Made by a program: the position numbers and the translations under genes. Under the pieces are notes generated by a model, which ran no database searches, was not told the origin of the DNA, and was given only the letters and a program-made list of their open reading frames with translations. A stretch of DNA of 64,000 bases from NCBI RefSeq assembly GCF_020524585.1, contig NZ_JAIVLK010000004.1, forward strand, positions 310,001 to 374,000, given 5' to 3'. Origin of the DNA: Celeribacter naphthalenivorans (GTDB taxonomy: Bacteria; Pseudomonadota; Alphaproteobacteria; Rhodobacterales; Rhodobacteraceae). Positions 18,885 to 27,907 of this stretch are shown in pieces (position 1 is the first letter of the stretch; every line of letters begins with the position of its first letter).

Positions 18885-19901
18885 TCACGTAAATTGTAGG
18901 TAAGACGGGAAATCGGATGGCGGTGGCAGGATCGCGGTGATCTTGAGCTGGGCAATCGTGCGGTCGCGTGCCTTTTTCAAATGCATCGCCAACATGCTTT
19001 CCGCCGCCCTGATAGAACCCGCAAGCGCCAGTTCGATCACCTGAGCCAGCTCAAGGATGGATTGCGTGTCGGGCGGAAGACCCAGCGAGAAGAACGCAGC
19101 CTGACAGGCCTCCAATGCCAGCCGGTTGTTGGTGGCGTAATTCGCCAGATCTTCGTTCGGCGTGGTCAGCACCACCATTTCGAAAAACCGTCGATCCACC
19201 GAGAACCATTGCGCAGGCGTCGGGGCGCTCTGTGCGGAGAGGGCGCGAATTTCGTCGGCCAATTCCCGCAGTTGCTCGGTCGGAAGTTTCGCCGAAGACA
19301 GCGCCGCCACCTCCAAAATGCCGCGCAATTCGTATTTGTCTTTGATCTTCTTTGACGTCAGGGGCTCGACGATCCAGCGCGAGGTGCGGCTTTTGTGGAT
19401 CAGGCCGCGCTCCTGAAGGCGGCCCAGCACATCGCGGACAATGGTGCGGGATACGCCGTATTCCTCCGCCATTTGCCCCTCGAAGATACGGTAGCCGCCG
19501 AACACCGGACAGCGTGTGACGTAATAGGCCACATCATCGTAGACCCGCAGCCAGCTTGGCTTTCCGGCGCTGCCGTCGAGGGTGGTCAGGTCAAGCTCAA
19601 TCTGGCGCAGGTCCTCGCGCTTCGGGATATTTTGCTCCCCGGACAAAGGGTTAGAGACCACAAAGCCGCGTCCGGAAAACCGCGCGACGCCGCCTTCGTC
19701 CTCAATGATCTCCAAGGCGCGTTTGACCGTCGCGCGCGACATGTCGAGCCGTTCGGACAGTGCGCTCTCTTGCAGAACGAGGCCGGGATAGAGGTAGCCC
19801 TGGGCGATATTGTTGCGAATGAGTTCGGCCGCCAGTTCGAAAAGAGGCGCGCGCTTGTCACTGTCGTCGCTGCTGCGGGACGTGGCTTCGGTAACGGTCA
19901 T
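18885..19901 (-). CDS. GntR-type transcriptional regulator with two winged-helix domains
   Basis: The protein has about 338 residues from ATG 19901, preceded by AAGAGG; TTG 19934 and ATG 19904 are alternatives. The first wHTH (about residues 20-85) contains LSERLDMSRATVKRALEIIE and ends GRGFVV. A second wHTH-like segment (about residues 125-185) contains MAEEYGVSRTIVRDVLGRLQ. The rest (ELRGILEVAALSS onward) is helical like an FCD ligand-binding domain. Most GntR/FadR proteins have a single DNA-binding domain. It faces the importer operon beginning at 20198 and is probably its regulator; the ligand is unknown. Confidence 0.85.
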   Translation of the reverse strand: MTVTEATSRSSDDSDKRAPLFELAAELIRNNIAQGYLYPGLVLQESALSERLDMSRATVKRALEIIEDEGGVARFSGRGFVVSNPLSGEQNIPKREDLRQIELDLTTLDGSAGKPSWLRVYDDVAYYVTRCPVFGGYRIFEGQMAEEYGVSRTIVRDVLGRLQERGLIHKSRTSRWIVEPLTSKKIKDKYELRGILEVAALSSAKLPTEQLRELADEIRALSAQSAPTPAQWFSVDRRFFEMVVLTTPNEDLANYATNNRLALEACQAAFFSLGLPPDTQSILELAQVIELALAGSIRAAESMLAMHLKKARDRTIAQLKITAILPPPSDFPSYLQFT

Positions 19902-20197
19902 CATAGCCTCTTTCCGTGAATCTTCTCCTGACAATAGGTGGCTGCTGGAATGGTTGGAAGCAATTTGTTTTTGAATACAGAAAATCGATAAATTGAAAAG
20001 CTCGTCGTCTCAAATTTTCCTTCTGATCAAAAAAATAGCTAAATTGTCTAATTATAGGGCAAAAATCTGAAATCCTTATCGCGCGATGCGTGTAAAAAAT
20101 GATTTTTGGAATGCAAAAGTCATTTTTTACTTTGCCGACTCGAATGAATTGATGTTTGTATCAAGAAAATCGAAAAACTCGACGCGGGGAATATTCA
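19902..20197. promoter_or_regulatory. Divergent AT-rich promoter region with an 11-base inverted repeat
   Basis: The region is clearly AT-rich compared with the rest. GTAAAAAATGA at 20092-20102 and TCATTTTTTAC at 20120-20130 are perfect inverted arms with 17 bases between them, some 70 bases before the GTG start at 20198. This is a good operator candidate for the divergently encoded GntR regulator. CGGGGA at 20185-20190 precedes GTG 20198. Confidence 0.6.
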
Positions 20198-21220
20198 GTG
20201 CTGACTCTCAATCAGGTAAGTCGCCGATATGGCGGTGCGACGGCCTTGGATGGCGTGGACTTCGTCGTTCCGGAAAACACCTACATGGCCCTGTTGGGGG
20301 CGTCCGGGGCAGGCAAGACGACGTTGTTGCGTCTCATCGCGGGGTTCGAAGAGCCGGATCAGGGCACGATCTCTCTGAATGGCGCGCGCATCGACGGCCA
20401 GCCTTCGCATCTGCGTGACATCGGTTTCGTGTTTCAGAACTTCGCGCTGTTTCCGCATCTGAGCGTGGCGGAGAACGTCGCCTTCGGTCTGCGGCACCGC
20501 GCCCATGCGCCCCTGACCAATGAAACCGAGATAAAGGATCGCACCGAAGCGGCTCTCGAGTTGGTCGGTCTGACCGGCTTTGGCCATCGCGGCGTGAGCG
20601 CGATTTCCGGCGGTCAAAGACAACGCGTCGCGCTGGCCCGCACTTTGGTGTGTGAGCCGCGGATCGTACTGCTCGATGAGCCGCTCGGCGCGCTTGACGC
20701 CAACCTGCGTTCGCGGATGTGCGACGAGTTGAAGGCGATCCGCGAACGGCTTGGCGTCAGCTTCCTGCATGTCACCGGCTCCGAGACCGAAGCGCTCACC
20801 ATGGGCGATCAGGTTGCCGTGCTCGCCAATGGGCGGATCATGCAATCCGATGCGCCGGACATGTTGTTCAGCCACCCCGGCAATGCCGAGGCCGCGCGCC
20901 ACCTCAATGCCTGGAATATTTTTGATGCCGGTCTTTGTAGCCATGACTTGGGGCAGGGACCGATCGCCGTGCGGTTCGATCAGATCGATGTGAGCGACCC
21001 AGGGGCCGCCCCGACCGAGCGCCCATCGTTGCACGCCACCTATCTCACCGGCGAATTCAACGGGCCGACCGCCTTGTCGTTCTTCCGCGCTGCAGACGGC
21101 ACCCTCTTGCAGGTCGTCGATCACCTCAGCCAGCCACGCCTTCCCGATCTGGTCGAAGGCCAAGGCTATGACCTTCATTTCGCAGCCGATGCCCTGCGCC
21201 AATTCCACGGAGCCGCCTGA
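20198..21220 (+). CDS. Polyamine-type ABC importer ATPase lacking the switch histidine
   Basis: PotA-type ATPase of 340 residues with Walker A GASGAGKTT, Q-loop VFQNFALFPH, signature ISGGQRQRVA and Walker [12 protein letters not shown], then a TOBE-like C-terminal domain. The H-loop is unusual: the expected VTHD is VTGSETEAL here, so the catalytic switch histidine is replaced by glycine. A second, intact ATPase is encoded at 25861 in the same gene run. The start is taken as GTG 20198 because GGGGA lies seven bases upstream and the domain begins at once. It overlaps the permease gene by one base (TGATG). Confidence 0.9.
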   Translation: MLTLNQVSRRYGGATALDGVDFVVPENTYMALLGASGAGKTTLLRLIAGFEEPDQGTISLNGARIDGQPSHLRDIGFVFQNFALFPHLSVAENVAFGLRHRAHAPLTNETEIKDRTEAALELVGLTGFGHRGVSAISGGQRQRVALARTLVCEPRIVLLDEPLGALDANLRSRMCDELKAIRERLGVSFLHVTGSETEALTMGDQVAVLANGRIMQSDAPDMLFSHPGNAEAARHLNAWNIFDAGLCSHDLGQGPIAVRFDQIDVSDPGAAPTERPSLHATYLTGEFNGPTALSFFRAADGTLLQVVDHLSQPRLPDLVEGQGYDLHFAADALRQFHGAA

Positions 21221-22131
21221 TGACTGCCCTCACGACGGACACCCCGTCCACCACCCCCCATTCCCCCGCTGAGCTTCGCGAGAAAAAGGACCGTCGCCGC
21301 GCCATCGCGCTTTTGTCGCCGGGGCTTTTGTGGATGACTCTTTTCATGGTTCTGCCGATGGCCATGGTGATATATGTGTCCTTCTGGACCCAGACCACCT
21401 TCTCCGTGAACTCGACCCTGACCACGGCCAGCTGGGAGCGGTTCCTGAGTTCCGCGACCTATCTGGGCGCGATCTGGACCACGCTGCGGATTTGGCTCAT
21501 CGTTTTGATCGCGACCATCGTCGTTGGCTATCCGGTGGCCTTGTTCATCGGGCTTTTCGTGCGCAACAAGACGCTTCAGACCGCGCTCTTGGTCGCCTGT
21601 GTGATCCCGTTCTGGACCTCGTTCCTGATCCGCGTCATCGCATGGCGTCCGATGTTGGGCACCGAAGGCGCGATCAACATGATCCTGATGAAACTCGGGA
21701 TCATCTCTGAGCCGCTGACCTTTTTGCTGTTCTCCGAATTCTCCGTCCTGGTTGGCATGACCCAGATTTACTGCGTGTTCATGGTCGGGCCGATCACCTT
21801 CATGCTGGGTCGGATCGACATCTCTGTGATCGAAGCCGCGCGTGATCTCGGCGCCTCTTTCGGGACGATTTTCCGCCGCATCATCCTGCCGCTGTCGCTG
21901 CCGGGGGTCATGGTCGGGTCGATCTTTGTCTCCGTCATGGTGCTGGGCGAGTTTGCCACCGCCGCCTCGCTGTCGGGCCGCAAGACCAACCTCTTGGGCA
22001 ACATCATCGTGAGCCAGGTGGGCTCTCTCAAATGGGCCTTCGCCGCCGTCGCCGGTGTGGTTCTCACCATCATCATCACCGCCGTGATCGCGCTCGCGCT
22101 GCGTCTCGTCGATCTGCGAAAGGAAATGTGA
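21220..22131 (+). CDS. ABC importer permease (PotB type)
   Basis: Inner-membrane permease of the polyamine/opine group, 303 residues. After a polar N-terminus of about 27 residues there are about six hydrophobic helices. The EAA coupling loop is EAARDLGASFGTIFRRIILP near residue 210. It is paired with the second permease at 22135 and the binding protein at 24560. The substrate cannot be read from the sequence. Confidence 0.9.
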   Translation: MTALTTDTPSTTPHSPAELREKKDRRRAIALLSPGLLWMTLFMVLPMAMVIYVSFWTQTTFSVNSTLTTASWERFLSSATYLGAIWTTLRIWLIVLIATIVVGYPVALFIGLFVRNKTLQTALLVACVIPFWTSFLIRVIAWRPMLGTEGAINMILMKLGIISEPLTFLLFSEFSVLVGMTQIYCVFMVGPITFMLGRIDISVIEAARDLGASFGTIFRRIILPLSLPGVMVGSIFVSVMVLGEFATAASLSGRKTNLLGNIIVSQVGSLKWAFAAVAGVVLTIIITAVIALALRLVDLRKEM

Positions 22132-22134
22132 GCC

Positions 22135-22977
22135 ATGGAATCCCGTATCCTGCGCCCGACGCTCGCCCTTTATACCGTCCTCTTTCTGCTGTTTCTTTAT
22201 GGGCCGATGATCGTTCTCACGATCCTGTCGTTCCAAAGCGCCGATGGCGGCCCGCAATTCCCGATCCGCGAGTGGTCCGTCTACTGGTACGAGCACCTCT
22301 TGGGCTTTGCCGAAACCTCCCGCGTCTCGCAGCTTCCGGTGGGCGATAGCCTGCTGCGCTCGATCGTGCTGGCCTTCATGACCACCGTGGTCTCGACCGT
22401 TCTGGGCGTCATGAGCGCCGAAGCCTTCCGCACCCGGTTCAAGGGCTCAGGGCCCGCGTTCTACCTGATCATCCTCGGCATGATGGTGCCCGGCGTTTTG
22501 GTGGGGCTTGGCATGGCGCTTTTGTCCAACACTCTGGGCATCGCCCGGGCGTGGTGGGGCACCTCTTTCGTGCTGCATGTGGTCTACACCTATCCATTCG
22601 CCTTCCTCGTGATGCTGGCCATTTTCAACCGGTTCGACCGCACCGTCGAAGAAGCTTCGCTCTCCTTGGGGGTCAGCCCGGCGCAGACCTTCCGCCGCGT
22701 GACCTTCCCGATCATCTTCCCCGGCGTGCTCTCCGCCATGCTGTTCTCCTTCACGCTCAGCTATGACGAATTTGCCCGCACACTCTTTACGGCCGGTCGC
22801 GAACTGACGCTGCCGCTGGCGATCTACGGGACGTTCTCGGTGGAGATCTATCCCAACATCTTCGCCTTCGGGGTGCTGACCACGCTGTTCAGCTTCACGC
22901 TTCTGGTGATCTACGGCCTCTTGATGAAACGCTTCACCTCGAAGGCCTCCCGTTATTCCGGTCAGGAGGACGCATGA
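22135..22977 (+). CDS. ABC importer permease (PotC type)
   Basis: Second permease of the same importer, 280 residues, with about six transmembrane segments. The EAA loop is EEASLSLGVSPAQTFRRVTF. It begins four bases after the first permease and overlaps the following dehydrogenase (ATGA), so transporter and catabolic genes are translated as one unit. Confidence 0.9.
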   Translation: MESRILRPTLALYTVLFLLFLYGPMIVLTILSFQSADGGPQFPIREWSVYWYEHLLGFAETSRVSQLPVGDSLLRSIVLAFMTTVVSTVLGVMSAEAFRTRFKGSGPAFYLIILGMMVPGVLVGLGMALLSNTLGIARAWWGTSFVLHVVYTYPFAFLVMLAIFNRFDRTVEEASLSLGVSPAQTFRRVTFPIIFPGVLSAMLFSFTLSYDEFARTLFTAGRELTLPLAIYGTFSVEIYPNIFAFGVLTTLFSFTLLVIYGLLMKRFTSKASRYSGQEDA

Positions 22978-23705
22978 TGATTGCTCTCGTCACGGGCGCA
23001 GGCTCAGGCATCGGTGCGGCCATTGCGCTTCGCCTTGCCGCAGATGGTCACACGGTTGCCGTCAACGATCTCTCGCTTGAGGCCGCGAAGGCGACCGTCG
23101 AGAAAATCCACGCCGCCGGCGGTGTCGCAGGCGCCTATGCCGCCGATGTCAGCGATGAGGCCGCCGTCACCGAGATGGTCGATCTGATCACCGAAGATTT
23201 CGGCGCGCCGGAGATTTTGGTCAACAACGCGGGCTTTGGCCATCAGGCGCGGTTCACCGAGATCGAGCCTGCCATGTTCGACAAAATCTTCGCGGTGCAT
23301 GTGCGAGGCAACTACCTCTGCACCCGCGCGTGCCTGCCCGCGATGCTGGCAAAGGGGCAGGGGCATATCGTCAACATCGCCTCGCAGCTCGGCCAAATCG
23401 GCGGGGTGGAACTGGTCCATTACGCCGGTGCCAAGGCCGCCGTGATCGGCATGACGAAGTCTCTGGCCCGCGAGGTCTCGACCCAGGGCGTGCGCGTCAA
23501 TGCTGTGGCGCCCGGACCGATCAACACGCCGCTTGTCGAGGCGCTTTCCGAGGATTGGAAGACCGCGAAGCGCGCGGAACTTCCGCTCGGGCGCTTTGGC
23601 TCTCCGGCGGAGATTGGCGGTGTCGTCTCCTTCCTCGTCTCTGACGATGCCGCTCTGTTCGTCGGGCAAACGCTCGGGCCGAACTCCGGCGACGTCATGT
23701 TGTGA
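22974..23705 (+). CDS. Short-chain dehydrogenase/reductase
   Basis: Classical SDR of 243 residues. The NAD(P)-binding TGAGSGIGAA is at the N-terminus, NNAG follows near residue 82, and the catalytic residues are seen as Ser in NIASQLGQIGG and YAGAK (Tyr and Lys near residues 150-154). The FabG-like C-terminus PGPINTPLVE is present. It probably oxidises a hydroxyl group of the imported compound or its product; the substrate is unknown. A second SDR follows directly. Confidence 0.9.
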   Translation: MMIALVTGAGSGIGAAIALRLAADGHTVAVNDLSLEAAKATVEKIHAAGGVAGAYAADVSDEAAVTEMVDLITEDFGAPEILVNNAGFGHQARFTEIEPAMFDKIFAVHVRGNYLCTRACLPAMLAKGQGHIVNIASQLGQIGGVELVHYAGAKAAVIGMTKSLAREVSTQGVRVNAVAPGPINTPLVEALSEDWKTAKRAELPLGRFGSPAEIGGVVSFLVSDDAALFVGQTLGPNSGDVML

Positions 23706-23729
23706 CCCCAGAAAATGGAAAGCTCTCAA

Positions 23730-24482
23730 ATGGATAAACGTATTGTTCTCGTCACCGGTGCGGGCATCGGCATCGGTCGTGCAGCTGCTCTCGCGTTCGC
23801 GGCCAAGGGCGATCATGTGATCGTCACCGATGTGCTCGAAGACAAAGGCCAAGCGGTCGTAGCTGAGATCGAAGCCGCGGGTGGTAGCGCCGAGTTTCAC
23901 GCGCTGAACGTGCGCTCGACCGAGGCGGCGGATGCGCTGGTTGGTGGGCTCAACGAACGCTTCGGCGGCATCGATGTGATCGTCGCCAACGCCGGGATCG
24001 CCCTGCGCGTGCCGATGGCGGAAATGACCGACGAGACCTGGCACGAAACGCTCGACGTCGATCTCTACGGGATGATGCGGGTGATCCGCCCGGCGCTTCC
24101 AGAGATGAAAGAAGGCGCGTCGATCATTTGCCTCTCCTCGATCATGGGGACCAACTACGGTTGGGATGAGCATGTGCATTACTCCACCGCCAAATCCGGT
24201 GTGATCGGTCTCATTCGCGGCCTCGCCGTCGAATTTGCCGCCAAGGGCATTCGCGTCAACGGTGTCGCCCCCGGCTATATCCGCACCGCGCAATTGCTCA
24301 ATCCCGGCCACAGCCTTGGCCCGGACGCGGCAGAGATCGCCTCGCCCTACATTCCGATGAAGCGTCTGGGCGAGCCTGCCGAGATCGCCAACGTCATCAC
24401 CTTTCTCGCCTCCTCCGATGCCTCTTACCTCACCGGTCAGGTCATCACTGTGGACGGGGGGCTGACCCCCGGCCGCTACTGA
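23730..24482 (+). CDS. Short-chain dehydrogenase/reductase
   Basis: Second SDR of the operon, about 250 residues from ATG 23730 (GGAAAG seven bases upstream; ATG 23715 is an in-frame alternative). Motifs: TGAGIGIGRAAA, ANAGIA, catalytic Ser in CLSSIMG, and YSTAKSG. The two SDRs differ from each other, so two oxidation steps or two isomers are plausible. Confidence 0.9.
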   Translation: MDKRIVLVTGAGIGIGRAAALAFAAKGDHVIVTDVLEDKGQAVVAEIEAAGGSAEFHALNVRSTEAADALVGGLNERFGGIDVIVANAGIALRVPMAEMTDETWHETLDVDLYGMMRVIRPALPEMKEGASIICLSSIMGTNYGWDEHVHYSTAKSGVIGLIRGLAVEFAAKGIRVNGVAPGYIRTAQLLNPGHSLGPDAAEIASPYIPMKRLGEPAEIANVITFLASSDASYLTGQVITVDGGLTPGRY

Positions 24483-24494
24483 GGTCGCCAACGA

Positions 24495-24511
24495 GGGGCG
24501 ACGAACGCCCC
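24495..24511 (+). other. Short intergenic hairpin before the binding-protein gene
   Basis: GGGGCG and CGCCCC pair around ACGAA. No U tract follows, so it is more likely an mRNA-stability or processing element than a terminator. Confidence 0.4.
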
Positions 24512-24559
24512 CGCACTTCACTCAATGTCACCACGTCATCATCAACAGGGAAAGACACC

Positions 24560-25780
24560 ATGACTTTGACACCCAATCGCCGTAGCTTTTTGAAATACGG
24601 GGCCGCCGCGGGCGCTGCTGCTCTCGGCTCGGGCCTGCACCCGTGGTCGCGTATGGCCTATGCCGCCAATCTCTCGGAGCAGGAACTGCGCACCACAGGT
24701 CTCTCGACCACCGTGCAAGACCGGATTCTCGAGATGTTCAAGGCCGCGTCCGGCGTCGGCACCACCTCCGGCACGCCCTCCACCTACCCGGATGCGCAGA
24801 CCAAAATCCTCTCCGGCTCGTCTGATTACGACTGCTGGGAAATCATCGGCGAACGTCTTCCGGCGCTGATCGCGACCGACAATGTCGACCCCATCCCGGC
24901 GGCTGATCTGCCGAACTGGGCCTCGATCCGCGACACCTTCACCACCACCAATCCGAAATGGGATGCGCGCGCGCAAATCTCCGGTCAGATCTGGGCGGAT
25001 GACGCCAAAACCCAGCTCTACATGGTGCCGGCTGTCTACAACTTTGACTCCATCGGCTATAACCCCGAAGTCCTCACCGACGAGGAAGCCAACACTTGGA
25101 CCGCGCTGTTCGATGAGAAGTGGAAGGGCAAATCCGGCCTGAACGTCGACCCGCTCATCGCCATCGGTCAGGCCATCCTCGCCATGAACTCGCTCGGTCT
25201 GCTGGATGCCAAGAACCCCGGCAACCCGACGATGGACGAGATCGACGAAGCCGCGAAGTTCCTGATCTCCAAAAAGAAAGACGGTCAGTTCCGTGCGCTT
25301 TGGGGCGACTTCGGCGAGCTCGTCAACCTGATGGCCTCCGGCGAAATGGTCGTCTGCGACGCATGGCAGCCCGCCGTCATGGCCGTCAAAGCCCAAGGTA
25401 AACCCGCCAAATACGCGACGCCGAAAGAAGGTACACGCGGTTGGGCGATCGGGCCGTCGATGCTCAAAGGCACGCCGAACCGCGAAGCCGTCATCGCCTA
25501 TGCCAACTTCTGGCTGTCGGGCGAGCCGGGTATCGCGGTCACCGAACAGGGTTACTACTCGCCCTCGACCAACATCAAAGAGGCGATGGACCCCGACGCC
25601 TATGCCTTCTGGTACGAAGGTGCGCCGTGGAAAGGCGAAGCCGAGCGCGGCATCAACCCGGGCGATCTGCGCGATGGCGGCTCTCTCGAAGAGCGCGCGT
25701 CCAACGTCGCTTACTGGCACCAGTGGCCGGATGAATACGACCATCTGATCATGCGTTGGGACGAGTTCCTGAACGCCTGA
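24560..25780 (+). CDS. ABC importer periplasmic binding protein (Tat-exported)
   Basis: PotD-like solute-binding protein of 406 residues. A Tat signal is seen (PNRRSFLKYGAAAGAAALGS, with processing near AYAA). The mature part has SBP features such as YMVPAVYNFDSIGYNPEVL and EGTRGWAIGPSMLKG. It serves the permeases at 21220-22977. A strong hairpin (25789-25826) follows the gene. The ligand is unknown. The protein at 29286-30479 looks like a relative without a signal. Confidence 0.9.
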   Translation: MTLTPNRRSFLKYGAAAGAAALGSGLHPWSRMAYAANLSEQELRTTGLSTTVQDRILEMFKAASGVGTTSGTPSTYPDAQTKILSGSSDYDCWEIIGERLPALIATDNVDPIPAADLPNWASIRDTFTTTNPKWDARAQISGQIWADDAKTQLYMVPAVYNFDSIGYNPEVLTDEEANTWTALFDEKWKGKSGLNVDPLIAIGQAILAMNSLGLLDAKNPGNPTMDEIDEAAKFLISKKKDGQFRALWGDFGELVNLMASGEMVVCDAWQPAVMAVKAQGKPAKYATPKEGTRGWAIGPSMLKGTPNREAVIAYANFWLSGEPGIAVTEQGYYSPSTNIKEAMDPDAYAFWYEGAPWKGEAERGINPGDLRDGGSLEERASNVAYWHQWPDEYDHLIMRWDEFLNA

Positions 25781-25788
25781 TCCGAGCA

Positions 25789-25826
25789 GGCGGGCGGCCC
25801 TCTTCCCCTCTTCAGGGCCGCCCGCC
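25789..25826 (+). other. 13-bp GC-rich hairpin after the binding-protein gene
   Basis: GGCGGGCGGCCCT (25789-25801) pairs perfectly with AGGGCCGCCCGCC (25814-25826) across a 12-base loop. No run of T follows, so it is a weak or partial terminator at most. A 3' mRNA stabiliser that raises binding-protein expression over the downstream ATPase is a reasonable reading. Confidence 0.6.
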
Positions 25827-25860
25827 CATGTCCTGCACTTCAAACACGAAAGCTGATCGC

Positions 25861-26928
25861 ATGATCTACGATCTCGAGCTGATTTCCGTCGGCAAAACCT
25901 ATTCCGATGGCACCGTTGCTGTTTCCGACTTCGATCTGAAGGTGGAAAAGGGCGAATTCGTGGCCTTTCTCGGCCCGTCTGGCTGCGGCAAATCCACCAC
26001 GCTGCGGATGATCGCCGGGTTCGAGGACATCACCAATGGCGAGGTCATGATGATGGGTCAGAACGTGACCCACATCCCGCCGGAAAAGCGTCCGACCTCG
26101 ATGATTTTCCAAAACTACGCGCTTTTTCCGCATATGACGGTGCGCGAGAATGTCGCCTTTGGCCTCGACGTCAAAGGCACGCCCAAGGCCGAACGCAACC
26201 GCAAGGTGGATCGCATCCTCGACATGTTCGATCTGGAGCAATTCGCGGATCGCAAGGCCGACAAACTGTCGGGCGGTCAGCGTCAACGTATCGCTCTGGC
26301 GCGGGGGCTGGTGGTCGAACCCGAAATCCTGTTGCTCGACGAACCTCTGGGCGCGCTCGACGCCAACCTGCGCCGGATCATCCAGAACGAATTGAAACTG
26401 TTGCAGCGCGAGCTGGGCATCACCTTTATCTTCGTGACCCACGCGCAATCCGAGGCTTTGGGCCTGTCGGACCGTGTCGTCGTCATGTCGAACGGTGTGG
26501 TCGAACAAATCTCCGCTCCGCGCGAACTGTATCGCCGCCCGCAAACGCCCTTTGTCGCGGATTTCATCGGTTCGAACACGGTGTTCGAAGGCACGGCCAA
26601 AGGCGCGGCGGGCACCGGTTTCGGGATGGTCGAGACCCCCTACGGCATGATGAAAGGCGTGGGCCAGGGCGATGAGACTCTCGCGGTCGTTCCCGCCGAA
26701 GCCTTCCGCATCGCGCCGCTGCACACGCCGGACGAGATTCGCATCGAAGGCGTTTTGGCCGAACGGCATCTCGTCGGTGCGGTCGGGCATCTTAAGGTGC
26801 GCCTGCCGGGCGAACGCGACGTCGCCGTCGAAGTCAGCGCCGATCGCCCCGAAGTGCGCGCCCTGACGCTTGGGGCGCCGGTCACCCTCGGGATCGACCC
26901 GGCCTCCATCACCCTCATTCACGCTTAA
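25861..26928 (+). CDS. Polyamine-type ABC importer ATPase, intact
   Basis: ATPase of 355 residues from ATG 25861. Walker [11 protein letters not shown]-loop [10 protein letters not shown], signature [10 protein letters not shown], Walker [12 protein letters not shown] and an intact H-loop (VTHAQSEAL) are all present, followed by a TOBE-type C-terminal domain. It is the second ATPase of the operon; the first (20198) lacks the H-loop histidine. They may form a heterodimer, or one may have lost its role. Confidence 0.9.
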   Translation: MIYDLELISVGKTYSDGTVAVSDFDLKVEKGEFVAFLGPSGCGKSTTLRMIAGFEDITNGEVMMMGQNVTHIPPEKRPTSMIFQNYALFPHMTVRENVAFGLDVKGTPKAERNRKVDRILDMFDLEQFADRKADKLSGGQRQRIALARGLVVEPEILLLDEPLGALDANLRRIIQNELKLLQRELGITFIFVTHAQSEALGLSDRVVVMSNGVVEQISAPRELYRRPQTPFVADFIGSNTVFEGTAKGAAGTGFGMVETPYGMMKGVGQGDETLAVVPAEAFRIAPLHTPDEIRIEGVLAERHLVGAVGHLKVRLPGERDVAVEVSADRPEVRALTLGAPVTLGIDPASITLIHA

Positions 26929-26951
26929 TTATCCAACAGGAGACTTATCCA

Positions 26952-27830
26952 ATGGCAAAAGAAATTCTCGTCGGTTTCGGGATTGATGTGGACGCCGTGG
27001 CCGGCTGGCTCGGCTCCTACGGCGGCGAAGACAGCCCGGACGATATTTCCCGCGGCATGTTCGCGGGCGAGGTCGGTTCGATCCGTCTGCTCGATCTCTT
27101 CGACAAGCTCGGCATCAAAACCACCTGGTTCATCCCCGGTCACTCCGCCGAGACCTTCCCGGAGCAAATGAAAGAGGTCGCCAAACGCGGCCACGAGATC
27201 GGCATCCACGGCTACAGCCACGAAAACCCGATCGCCATGACCCCGGAACAGGAAGAGGCCGTTCTGGACAAATGTATCGATCTGATCACTGAGCTGTCCG
27301 GCAAACGCCCGACTGGTTATGTGGCACCGTGGTGGGAATTCTCGCCGGTGTCCAACGAGCTGCTTTTGAAAAAAGGCATCAAGTATGACCACTCGCTGAT
27401 GCACAAGGATTTCGAACCCTACCGCGTGCGTGTGGGCGACAGCTGGACCAAGATCGACTACGCAGGCAAGCCGGAAGACTGGATGAAGCCCTTGGAACGT
27501 GGCGAGGAAACCGATCTGATCGAGATCCCGGCCAACTGGTATCTCGACGATCTGCCGCCGATGATGTTCATCAAGAAATCGCCGAACTCGCATGGCTTTG
27601 TGAACCCGCGCGACATCGAGCAGATGTGGCAGGACCAGTTCGACTGGGTCTATGAAAACATGGATTACGCGGTCTTCCCGATCACCATCCACCCTGACGT
27701 CTCCGGCCGTCCGCAGGTGCTTTTGATGCTCGAACGTCTGTTCAAGCACATGGCCTCGCATGAGGGCGTCAAATTTGTCACCATGAACGAGATGGCGGAC
27801 AATTACGACGCGAAATTCCCACGCGGCTGA
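26952..27830 (+). CDS. Polysaccharide deacetylase-family hydrolase, cyclic-imidase-like
   Basis: Metal-dependent NodB-fold hydrolase of 292 residues. The metal-site Asp is in [14 protein letters not shown] near the N-terminus, and the His pair is in HGYSHENP near residue 90. The N-terminus is of the HpPgdA/cyclic imide hydrolase group rather than of extracellular chitin deacetylases. There is no signal peptide, so a soluble small-molecule substrate is more likely than peptidoglycan. The importer genes upstream and the asparaginase-type amidase downstream fit ring opening of a cyclic imide or related lactam. That is inference; an allantoinase-like role is an alternative. AGGAG precedes the ATG. 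Confidence 0.8.
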   Translation: MAKEILVGFGIDVDAVAGWLGSYGGEDSPDDISRGMFAGEVGSIRLLDLFDKLGIKTTWFIPGHSAETFPEQMKEVAKRGHEIGIHGYSHENPIAMTPEQEEAVLDKCIDLITELSGKRPTGYVAPWWEFSPVSNELLLKKGIKYDHSLMHKDFEPYRVRVGDSWTKIDYAGKPEDWMKPLERGEETDLIEIPANWYLDDLPPMMFIKKSPNSHGFVNPRDIEQMWQDQFDWVYENMDYAVFPITIHPDVSGRPQVLLMLERLFKHMASHEGVKFVTMNEMADNYDAKFPRG

Positions 27831-27850
27831 CTCCTCGTGGGGTCACTGGG

Positions 27851-27883
27851 CGGACGGCCTTCCCCTGTGCCGTCCGTCTTTTT
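27851..27883 (+). terminator. Rho-independent terminator after the deacetylase-like gene
   Basis: CGGACGGC (27851-27858) pairs with GCCGTCCG (27869-27876) and is followed by TCTTTTT. It probably ends the importer operon, with the CobW genes expressed by readthrough or from a weak promoter. Confidence 0.75.
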
Positions 27884-27907
27884 CGACGGTTTTGAGAGGA
27901 GCGGACC

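Noticed and set aside
16544-18955. An 803-codon minus-strand frame over hypC-hypD-hypE
   Set aside because: It covers three conserved genes and has no recognisable domain; a shadow frame.
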